Source: Betaproteobacteria bacterium CG2_30_68_42
Lineage (GTDB): Bacteria; Pseudomonadota; Gammaproteobacteria; Burkholderiales; Rhodocyclaceae
Direction: 5' to 3'
Assembly: GCA_001872285.1 (NCBI GenBank)
Contig: MNXU01000049.1
Span: forward strand, 1 to 36,817
DNA: 36,817 bases
Shown here one piece after another: positions 30,033 to 36,817 of this stretch (position 1 is the stretch's first letter; each line of letters opens with the position of its first letter). Made by a program: the position numbers and the translations under genes. Under the pieces are notes generated by a model. It searched no databases. It was not told the DNA's origin and saw nothing but the letters and a program-made list of their open reading frames with translations.

Positions 30033-32833
30033 CCGGCTGCGACGAGCTGCAGCGGAACCCGCGCCACCGCCGTGCCGCGCGGTGCCCAGGCCTCCGCCAC
30101 CGGTTGCGGCCGCCCGATGCCGTAGCCCTGCGCGTAATCGACGCCCATCGTCGCCAGCATCCTGCGAATGCCGTCGTTCTCGACGAACTCGGCGATGGTG
30201 CGGATCCCCATCGCATGGCCGATGGCGTTCACCGCCTCCACCATCGCGCGGTCGATGCGGTCGCTCTCGATGTCCTTGACGAAGGAGCCGTCGATCTTGA
30301 GGTAATCCACCGGCAGGCTCTTGAGGTAGGCGAACGAGGAGAACCCGCTGCCGAAGTCGTCGAGCGAGAACTTGCAGCCCATTTCCTTGAGTTCGGCGAT
30401 CATGCGGTTGGCCGCCGAGAGGTTGCCGACGGCGGCGGTCTCGGTGATCTCGAAGCAGATCCGGCCCGGTTCGATCGCGTGGCTGCGGAACTGTTCGCGC
30501 ACGAAGCCGAGGAAGCCGGGATCGGCGATGGTGAGCCCGGAGAGGTTGATCGCGATCTGCGGGGGCGCGCTTCGCGCATCCGAGGCGATCCTCCCGGCGA
30601 AGGCCTCGAAGGCCATCGCCACGATGCGGCGGTCGAGCGCCGCCATCAGCCCGTAGCGCTCGGCGGCCGGGATGAAGGCCATCGGCGGGATGACCTGCCC
30701 GTCGGCGGAGCGCATGCGCACGAGGATCTCGTAGTGCGAAAGCGCCTCCCCGGAGGCGATCACCGGCACGATCGGCTGGCACCACAGCTCGATGCGCTGC
30801 CCGGAGATCGCCTCGCTCACCTGCGACACCCAGTCCATCTCGCTGCGACGGCGGGCGAGCTCCTCGTCGTCCGCGCGATGGATCCGCACCCGGTTGCGCC
30901 CGTGCTCCTTGGCGCTGAAGCAGGCCGCATCGGCCGCGCCCAGGATCGCCGTCGCACCCTGCGCGCCGGCCTCGATCGCGGCGATGCCGATGCTCGCCTG
31001 GGCGCCAAAGGTCTTTCCGTCCCAGGCGAAGCGGAACCGCGCGAGCGCATCGAGCACCTTCTGCGCGACATGCTCGGCGCGATTTAGCGGGCAGTGCTCC
31101 AGCAGCATGCCAAACTCGTCTCCTCCCAGACGCGCCAGCATGTCGGCGGAGCGCAGGCAGGGCTGGAGGATGCCGGCGATCTGCCGCAGCATCTCGTCGC
31201 CCGCGACATGACCGCAGGTGTCGTTGACGACCTTGAACTGGTCGAGATCCAGGTAGCAGAGCGAATGCACGGCACCTCCGTGCTCCGCGTCCTCGACCAG
31301 CTCGCGCAACCGTTCCTCGAAGACGCGCCGGTTGGGCAGCCCGGTCAGCGCGTCGTGGCTCGCGTGCCACGAGAGCTGGCGCGTGAGCCTGCGCAGCTTG
31401 CCGACGTCGCGGAACACGACCACCTGCCCGGAAACCATTCCGCCGGCCTCGCGCAGCGGTGCCCAGCTCTGCTCGATGGCGTGCGCCCTTCCCTCGCGGT
31501 CGATGAGCGTGGCCTCGCACGGCAGCGCCTCGCCCGATGCGGCGTCCGCCGCCTGCACCCGCCCGCCCGCCACCGGGAACACCTCCGCCACCGGGCGCCC
31601 GAGCGCATCTTCCGCGCCCCAGCCGGTGATGCGGCTCGCTGCGCCGTTGAGGTATTCGACGTGCCCCGAGAGGTCCAGCCGCATCACGCCGTCCGTGATC
31701 GAGTCCAGCGCGACCCGGGCACGCTCCTGCGCTTCGAACAGCGCGCGCTCGGCGCGCCGCTTCTCGGTGATGTCGTGGACGACGCTGATCTCGCCGACAT
31801 GGCGGCCGTCCTCGTCGTAGTAGGGGGAGCGTTCCGCAGCGATGAGCACAATCGAGCCGTCCTTCGCCCTGCGCTCGGCCTCTCTGCTACCCGTCTGGGC
31901 GCTTCGCGCGTGTTTCAGCAACGCCTGGAACTCCTCCGCATTGCCGGTTGGAAACAGGATCGAGATCGGCTGGCCGATCACCTCCTCGGCGCTGTAGCCG
32001 AAGATCCGCTGCGCGGCCGCGTTCCAGGAAGTGATGCGCCCGTCCAGGTCCTTGGTGAGGATGGCGGCGTGCGACTGTTCCACCACGGTGGCGAACATGC
32101 GGTTGCGCGCGTTGGCCTGTTTCAGGGAGACGATGGTGGCATCCAGGTCCGCAGCCATCTTGTTGAATGCGCCCGCGAGCGCGGCGAGCTCGGGCGCATC
32201 GGGCTCCGGCACACGCACGCCGCGATCTCCGCCACCCAGCGCGCGCGCCGCCGCGGCGAGTCCGGCGAGCGGGCGCAGCGCGCGCTGCGCGACCCAGAGC
32301 AGCATGCCGAGCAGGATGCCAAGGCCGGCGACCAGCGCCTCCACCATTTCCAGGAACTTCTCCCACAGATCGTTCAGGGCCGGGGCGGGCGAACCGGTGA
32401 GCCGCAGCCTGCCATAGAGCCTGCCACCGACATCGACCGCGCGCTCCCGTTCGACGCCAACGATGCCGGTCCAGCGCACGTACCAGTCGGGTGCGCGCAC
32501 GGCGAGCGCTTCACCGCGCGCGAGCATCGTTCGTCCGTCCGCGTCCGTCCAGCGAAGCTCGGCCACATCGGCGCGCCGCGCGGCCTCGGCCAGCATCTTC
32601 TCGACGACTTCGTAGTCGCCCAGCACGATGTGCTCAGCGAGCGGCGCGACGATGAACTGGAGGTGGCGTTCGACGCGATCGGCGAGATCGGCCCGCAGCC
32701 TGCCGGCTTCCTGCAGCACGAAGGCCGGAACCACCAGGGCGGCCAACCCGAGCGCGACCAGCGCAGAGACGATCGTGAGCCGCGCCGGGACCGAGAGGGT
32801 GCAACAGCGGCTGGGCGGAAACGGCGCGCTCAC
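30029..32833 (-). CDS. Membrane c-di-GMP enzyme: HAMP-PAS-PAS-GGDEF-EAL
   Basis: A 934-residue protein. A transmembrane helix at about 21-42, a periplasmic part to about 160, a second helix (166-185), a HAMP-like linker (185-235), PAS 1 (about 245-355), PAS 2 (about 367-478), GGDEF (about 485-645) and EAL (about 665-915). The GGDEF motif is intact (570-574) with the inhibitory RxxD site (Arg561-Asp564) five residues before it. The EAL domain has a variant first motif EIL (702-704) but keeps DDFG (825-828), KIDG (846-849) and FEITET, so it may be an active phosphodiesterase. GTG 32833 is the start, sharing GTGA with the upstream gene's stop. Overlaps the moeA end by 4 bp. Confidence 0.93.
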   Translation of the reverse strand: MSAPFPPSRCCTLSVPARLTIVSALVALGLAALVVPAFVLQEAGRLRADLADRVERHLQFIVAPLAEHIVLGDYEVVEKMLAEAARRADVAELRWTDADGRTMLARGEALAVRAPDWYVRWTGIVGVERERAVDVGGRLYGRLRLTGSPAPALNDLWEKFLEMVEALVAGLGILLGMLLWVAQRALRPLAGLAAAARALGGGDRGVRVPEPDAPELAALAGAFNKMAADLDATIVSLKQANARNRMFATVVEQSHAAILTKDLDGRITSWNAAAQRIFGYSAEEVIGQPISILFPTGNAEEFQALLKHARSAQTGSREAERRAKDGSIVLIAAERSPYYDEDGRHVGEISVVHDITEKRRAERALFEAQERARVALDSITDGVMRLDLSGHVEYLNGAASRITGWGAEDALGRPVAEVFPVAGGRVQAADAASGEALPCEATLIDREGRAHAIEQSWAPLREAGGMVSGQVVVFRDVGKLRRLTRQLSWHASHDALTGLPNRRVFEERLRELVEDAEHGGAVHSLCYLDLDQFKVVNDTCGHVAGDEMLRQIAGILQPCLRSADMLARLGGDEFGMLLEHCPLNRAEHVAQKVLDALARFRFAWDGKTFGAQASIGIAAIEAGAQGATAILGAADAACFSAKEHGRNRVRIHRADDEELARRRSEMDWVSQVSEAISGQRIELWCQPIVPVIASGEALSHYEILVRMRSADGQVIPPMAFIPAAERYGLMAALDRRIVAMAFEAFAGRIASDARSAPPQIAINLSGLTIADPGFLGFVREQFRSHAIEPGRICFEITETAAVGNLSAANRMIAELKEMGCKFSLDDFGSGFSSFAYLKSLPVDYLKIDGSFVKDIESDRIDRAMVEAVNAIGHAMGIRTIAEFVENDGIRRMLATMGVDYAQGYGIGRPQPVAEAWAPRGTAVARVPLQLVAAG

Positions 32834-33699
32834 TTCGCCGCGCCCCGGTAGAGGGCGCGCACGCCGGCGTATTCGTCTTCGGAGGAGGCCTCGAAGCCGT
32901 AGGGGGGACGCTCCTTCACGAGCGCTGCGGAGGCGGCCAGGATGCGTGCGCCTTCCGCGTCGTCCGCCATCGCGGCGAGCGCCGCGCGCACCGTCTCGAC
33001 CTCGCTCGCGCTCACGCGCGGATGCGCGCTGACCGGGATGTCGGGGAACTCCCCGCTTCGCCAGAGCACGCGGTAACCCACCCCCTCGCGCGCGGCATAC
33101 TCGCGCATCACCTGCGAGTTCACCGATGCCGCCGCCACCCGCCGCAGCTTCATCTGTGCCATCGCGCCTTCCTGGTTGCCCGCGAACACCGGCTCCACGC
33201 GCACCCCGGCCTCTTCCAGCCCGTGCATGGTCACGGCATAACCGACGAAGGCGGCGCGGGAGGGGAAAGCGACTTCGCGCCCGGCCAGCTCGCCGAGGCT
33301 CTTCACCGGCGCATCGTCGAGCACCACGACCTCGCCGCGGATGCCGTTCCCGCGCGGGCGCACGATCACGCGGTAGCCCGCCGGCTCGTTCTTCGGCAGG
33401 AAATTGTGATTGGTGTAGACGAAATCGAACTCCCCGCGCCCGACCATTTCCGAGGCCTCCGCGCCGCTCCGCGGCAGCCTGAGGCGCAGCTCGACCCCGC
33501 TCCTCGCGGAGACCCAGGCGAGGATGGGATTCCAGTAACGGGCGGTGAGGACCGCCGAGCGTTGGGTCACCACGCCAAAGCTGCGCTCGGGCGACGCCGG
33601 CGCGACGGCGGGCCACGAAATCAGCGCGAGGCACGCCAGGCCCGTCGCGATTCTCCGCAGCGCGCGCGATGCCGGTGAATCTGCGGTTCCGGTCTTCAT
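32830..33699 (-). CDS. PhnD-like periplasmic substrate-binding protein
   Basis: A 289-residue exported protein of the phosphate/phosphite/phosphonate-binding (PhnD) family. Signal peptide about 10-36 (ALRRIATGLACLALISWPAV). Fold markers: FGVVTQRSAVLTARYWNPIL, GEFDFVYTNHNFL, GNQEGAMAQMKLRRVAAASV. ATG 33699 (GTG 33702 directly before it is also possible). No ABC permease or ATPase genes are near; instead it is coupled by a GTGA overlap to the c-di-GMP enzyme, so it probably acts as a ligand sensor for that protein rather than in transport. Upstream sequence ends within about 40 bp at the transposase gene. Confidence 0.88.
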   Translation of the reverse strand: MKTGTADSPASRALRRIATGLACLALISWPAVAPASPERSFGVVTQRSAVLTARYWNPILAWVSARSGVELRLRLPRSGAEASEMVGRGEFDFVYTNHNFLPKNEPAGYRVIVRPRGNGIRGEVVVLDDAPVKSLGELAGREVAFPSRAAFVGYAVTMHGLEEAGVRVEPVFAGNQEGAMAQMKLRRVAAASVNSQVMREYAAREGVGYRVLWRSGEFPDIPVSAHPRVSASEVETVRAALAAMADDAEGARILAASAALVKERPPYGFEASSEDEYAGVRALYRGAAK

Positions 33700-33702
33700 C
33701 AC

Positions 33703-35100
33703 GAGCCGTTTAACGGCCCGCGACCCGATAGCTTTAGAGATGAAACACGATCCTCAAGAACTGAAAGACCGCCTCACGGCCCGCATGCTGGCGCCACAAA
33801 ACGAATCGGTAACAGCGCTGGCGGGCGAGACGCAGATCCCCAAGGACACCCTCTACGGTTGGCGGATGGCCGCCCTCGGGCGGGTCAAGGTCAACCCGGT
33901 GAGCGGGCCGGCGCACGCGCCCCTGAGCAGCGAAGACAAGTTCGCCGTCGTGGTCGAAACCACCCATCTGAATGCACACGAACTGGGCGAGTATTGCCGC
34001 ACCCATGGCCTTTTCACCCAGCAGGTGCACGCCTGGCGGGAGCGTTGTAGCTGCGCCAACGCGACCGCCCCCTCGCGCGCTGAGCAAGAGCAGGCACGGG
34101 AGCAGGCGCGCGAGATTCGCCAACTGCGCACCGCGTTGCAACGCAAGGAAAAGGCCCTGGCCGAGGCGGCGGCCCGACGCCGCACCCCACCAGCCAACGC
34201 CCTTTCGCCAGACGAACGGGCGCGACTCCTTGCCCGCGTCAACCGTCCCGAGTTCGCCGACCTGTCGCCCAAGCAGACCGTGCCGCGCCTGGCCGATCAG
34301 GGCGAGTACCTTGCCTCGGAGTCCACCCTCTACCGCCTCCTGCGCGATGAGCAGCAGCTCGCCCATCGTGGCAAGGCCAAACCGGCCACCCGACAGCGCC
34401 CCGAGGCTCTGGTGGCCACGGGTGCCAACCAGGTCTGGACCTGGGACATCACCTATCTGGCCACCACGCTGCTCGGGCGCTTCTTCTACCTCTACCTGAC
34501 CCTCGACCTGTACAGTCGCAAGATCGTCGGCTGGGAGGTCCATGAGCAGGAGTCGGCCGCCCAAGCCGCCAACTTGTTTCGCCAGGCCTACCTGCGCGAG
34601 GGCGTGGACGGGGCCTCGCTGGCACTGCATTCGGACAACGGCGCGCCGATGAAGGGGGCTACCATGCTGGCCACCTTGCAACGCCTGGGGGTGGTTCCCT
34701 CCTTCAGTCGTCCTTCGGTCAGCAACGACAACCCTTATTCGGAGGCCATGTTCCGTACCCTCGAGTACACCCCGGCCTACCCCGACGGCCCCTTCGCCAG
34801 CATCTACACCGCCCGGGCTTGGGTCGCCCGCTTCGTGCCTTGGTACAACGAGGAGCACCGGCATAGCGCCATCCAGTTCGTCACCCCAGGCCAGCGCCAT
34901 CGGGGCGAGGATGGGGCATTGCTGCGCGCGCGCGTCGGGGTCTATGAAGCCGCAAGGGATCAGAATCCTATCCGCTGGTCCGGCCCCATACGGAACTGGG
35001 AACCGATCGGAGCGGTATCGCTCGATCCTGGAACACCAGCCATTGGGGGCGCGCGAACTCAAACGAATTCACATGACTAACGCGACTTCTTACTTGACAC
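33703..35100 (+). mobile_element. IS3-type insertion sequence, ends not resolved
   Basis: The segment contains one DDE transposase gene and separates a housekeeping-like block from a glycoside-hydrolase block. To the right, homology to a debranching enzyme begins near 35097, which bounds that end. I searched both flanks by eye for terminal inverted repeats and found no convincing pair, so the left end may be lost or the copy rearranged. The limits given are the maximum between neighbouring genes. Confidence 0.5.
33740..35080 (+). CDS. IS3-family-type DDE transposase (single ORF)
   Basis: A 446-residue transposase. An N-terminal helix-turn-helix (SVTALAGETQIPKDTLYGWR), a coiled-coil linker (about 112-147, rich in Gln/Arg/Glu), then an rve integrase core with DDE residues Asp236 (WTWDITYL), Asp299 (LHSDNGAPMKG) and Glu335 (NPYSEAMFRTLE), a DD35E spacing. 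The typical ARxxNPxRWSGxxRNWxPxGAVxL end is present, followed by about 15 residues that may be vector-end coding. No frameshift is seen, so OrfA and OrfB functions are fused in one frame. ATG 33740 gives the natural N-terminus (MKHDPQELKDRLTARML). Confidence 0.88.
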   Translation: MKHDPQELKDRLTARMLAPQNESVTALAGETQIPKDTLYGWRMAALGRVKVNPVSGPAHAPLSSEDKFAVVVETTHLNAHELGEYCRTHGLFTQQVHAWRERCSCANATAPSRAEQEQAREQAREIRQLRTALQRKEKALAEAAARRRTPPANALSPDERARLLARVNRPEFADLSPKQTVPRLADQGEYLASESTLYRLLRDEQQLAHRGKAKPATRQRPEALVATGANQVWTWDITYLATTLLGRFFYLYLTLDLYSRKIVGWEVHEQESAAQAANLFRQAYLREGVDGASLALHSDNGAPMKGATMLATLQRLGVVPSFSRPSVSNDNPYSEAMFRTLEYTPAYPDGPFASIYTARAWVARFVPWYNEEHRHSAIQFVTPGQRHRGEDGALLRARVGVYEAARDQNPIRWSGPIRNWEPIGAVSLDPGTPAIGGARTQTNSHD

Positions 35101-35231
35101 CTACCGAACTATTCGGCGGCGATGCGCCGCACACCCCGCGCAGCGCACCGAGCCAAGCGTGGTCGGTGGCGTGCCTGCTGGAGGCGTACTGGAAATTGCG
35201 CCACGCGCAAATCGAACAGGAGAAAGCATGA
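35073..35231 (+). pseudogene. C-terminal remnant of a glycogen debranching enzyme (amylo-alpha-1,6-glucosidase)
   Basis: The frame ending at TGA 35229-35231 reads ...TPTELFGGDAPHTPRSAPSQ then AWSVACLLEAYWKLRHAQIE. ELF-GDAPHxPR and the SQAWSVA segment are the conserved end of GH133-type debranching enzymes. Everything upstream (some 600 residues or more) is missing and replaced by the IS. The frame opens at ATG 35073 inside the transposase tail only by chance. The stop overlaps the next ATG (ATGA), so it was once cotranscribed with the glucosidase gene. Confidence 0.75.
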
Positions 35232-36817
35232 CGCAACATAAACAAACCGTGCAGGCCGAGCAGTCGCGCATGCGGGCGCAGCGTGATGGCAGCGACAACT
35301 GGCGCTTGTGGGGGCCGTATCTGTCCGAACGGGCTTGGGGAACGGTGCGCGAGGACTACAGCGCCGACGGCGCGGCGTGGGAACATTTCGATCACGACCA
35401 GGCGCGGTCGCGCGCGTACCGCTGGAGCGAGGACGGCATGGGCGGCCTGTGTGACGAACAACAGCGTTTGTGTTTCGCGCTGGCGCTGTGGAACGGCGCC
35501 GATCCGATCCTGAAAGAACGCGCTTTCGGTTTGACGGGACATCAGGGCAACCACGGCGAAGACGTGAAGGAATGCTATTTTTACGTGGATGCCACGCCCA
35601 GCCACAGCTTTTTGCGTTACCGCTACAAATATCCGCAACGTGCGTTTCCCTACGCGCAATTGGTGGCGGAGAACGCGCGCCGTACGCGCAGTGATTCGCC
35701 GTTCAGTCTGATCGACAGTGGCGCCTTTGCCGAGGATCGCTACTGGGATGTCGAAGTGCGCTACGCCAAAGCGGCCAGCGGCCAGATCCACATTTGCATC
35801 CGCGCCGACAATCGCGGGCCGGAGGCGGCGACGCTGCATCTGCTGCCCACTCTGTGGTGCCGCAACACCTGGGCGTGGGGCGATGACGAAGGCGACAAGC
35901 CGCAACTCAACATGGTCGCGCCGCCGCCCGGCGCGGCGTGGACGGTGGGGGCGCACGTGGCAGGGCTGGGGCATTACCACTTGTACGGACAGCAGACCGC
36001 GCAAGGGTTGTTCACCGAAAACGACAGCAACAGCGAACGCCTGTGGGGCATGCCGAACCGTACGCCCTATGTGAAAGACGCATTTCACCGGCGCGTGATC
36101 GAAGGTGAAGCGGGCGCGATCAATCCGGCGCAGCACGGCACCAAATTCGCCGCATGGCACACGCTGACCGTGGCGGCGAGCGCACGCGCCGAACTGACGC
36201 TGGTATTGTCGGATACCCCGCTCGGTGCGCCCTTCATCGATACGGATACCGTGTTCGCGCAACGCGAACGGGAAGCCGACGATTACTATCGTGCATTATT
36301 GCCGGACAGCGATACCGATCGCGCCATCCTGCGCCAGGCATTGGCCGGCATGATCTGGAACCAGCAGTTCTATCACTACAGAGTTGCGCGCTGGCTGGAT
36401 GGCGATTTGCAGCGCCCGCCCGCCGCGCACCAGCACGGGCGCAACCGGCGCTGGCGGCACTTCCGCGCGGCGGATGTGATGTCGGTTCCGGACAGCTGGG
36501 AGTTCCCGTGGTTCGCCGCGTGGGATCTGGCCTTTCACGCCTTGCCGCTGGCGCTGCTCGATATCGATTTTGCCAAGCGCCAACTGGAGTTGCTGTTGCG
36601 CGAGGACATGCTGCATCCGGGCGGGCAGATTCCCGCCTACGAATGGGCGTTCGGCGATGTCAATCCGCCGGTGCACGCGATGGCGGTGCTGAATGTGTTC
36701 CGCATGGAGCGCGCGCAGCGCGGGCGCGGCGATCGGGGCTTCCTGCGCCGCACCCTGCACAAGCTGCTGCTCAATTTTGCGTGGTGGCTGAACGCCAAGG
36801 ACAACGACGGCCACGGC
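35228..36817 (+). CDS. MGH1/GH63-like glucosidase, N-terminal 530 residues, runs off the window
   Basis: An uninterrupted frame from ATG 35228 to the window end (530 codons, no stop). Recognisable parts: GSDNWRLWGPYLSERAWGTV (about 22-41), VKECYFYVDATPSHSFLRYR, LLPTLWCRNTWAWGDDEG, and the (alpha/alpha)6 start NQQFYHYRVARWL, then DSWEFPWFAAWDLAFHALPL. These fit the GH63 mannosyl-oligosaccharide-glucosidase-like family of bacteria, which hydrolyse alpha-glucosides; the catalytic acids lie partly beyond the visible end. No signal peptide. Coupled by ATGA to the debranching remnant, suggesting an alpha-glucan operon. TTG, TTT, CAA and CGT codons are more frequent than in the rest of the window. 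Confidence 0.85.
   Translation, partial: MTQHKQTVQAEQSRMRAQRDGSDNWRLWGPYLSERAWGTVREDYSADGAAWEHFDHDQARSRAYRWSEDGMGGLCDEQQRLCFALALWNGADPILKERAFGLTGHQGNHGEDVKECYFYVDATPSHSFLRYRYKYPQRAFPYAQLVAENARRTRSDSPFSLIDSGAFAEDRYWDVEVRYAKAASGQIHICIRADNRGPEAATLHLLPTLWCRNTWAWGDDEGDKPQLNMVAPPPGAAWTVGAHVAGLGHYHLYGQQTAQGLFTENDSNSERLWGMPNRTPYVKDAFHRRVIEGEAGAINPAQHGTKFAAWHTLTVAASARAELTLVLSDTPLGAPFIDTDTVFAQREREADDYYRALLPDSDTDRAILRQALAGMIWNQQFYHYRVARWLDGDLQRPPAAHQHGRNRRWRHFRAADVMSVPDSWEFPWFAAWDLAFHALPLALLDIDFAKRQLELLLREDMLHPGGQIPAYEWAFGDVNPPVHAMAVLNVFRMERAQRGRGDRGFLRRTLHKLLLNFAWWLNAKDNDGHG

Noticed and set aside
35090-36262. A 390-codon minus-strand frame
   Set aside because: It is antisense to the GH63-like gene, which has recognisable motifs and continues to the window end.

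Overview
The window is GC-rich bacterial DNA. The gene set suggests a betaproteobacterium (Rhodocyclales-like is my best guess, not proven): a phaC-phaB-phaB-phaR polyhydroxybutyrate cluster, bamD divergent from rluD, and a membrane-bound periplasmic formate dehydrogenase operon with DUF3305/DUF3306 genes beside molybdenum-cofactor genes.

Layout. (1) 1-2930 is an eroded accessory strip. Four short mobile repeats (A-D) with shared inverted termini are mixed with gene remnants (MNT/HEPN toxin-antitoxin, IS630 start, start of an exported protein), one intact secreted nuclease and two small hypothetical genes. (2) 2937-5485: a tRNA-Ala/tRNA-Glu operon, a D-2-hydroxyglutarate-dehydrogenase-like flavoenzyme, and a RAYT transposase element (E) carrying the same termini as A-D. 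(3) 5489-9436: PHB synthesis and regulation on the minus strand. (4) 9612-13446: ZIP transporter, pgeF, rluD, the divergent bamD and a Usp protein. (5) 13640-16823: a 3-hydroxyacyl-CoA dehydrogenase and an acyl-CoA synthetase. (6) 16874-26141 (minus): an eleven-gene formate dehydrogenase operon with catalytic, electron-transfer and membrane subunits, a TorD chaperone, a large polyferredoxin and four very small proteins. Divergent from it, 26199-30032 (plus) holds moaA, fdhD, mobA and moeA, which make and sulfurate the bis-MGD cofactor that the dehydrogenase needs. (7) 30029-33699 (minus): a PhnD-like periplasmic binding protein translationally coupled to a PAS-PAS-GGDEF-EAL enzyme. (8) 33740-36817: an IS3-type transposase, the last few dozen codons of a glycogen debranching enzyme, and the start of a GH63-like glucosidase that runs off the window; this segment has a visibly different codon style.

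The most unusual feature is the repeat system. Elements A-E share about 28 bp at each end and a fixed polarity, and E encodes the likely mobilising HUH/Y1 enzyme. Three further hairpin repeats (F 10401-10494, G 16830-16874, H 28672-28759) have different arms but the same 8-bp GGGGTCAG core in inverted orientation, and nearly all copies sit within a few bases of a stop or start codon.
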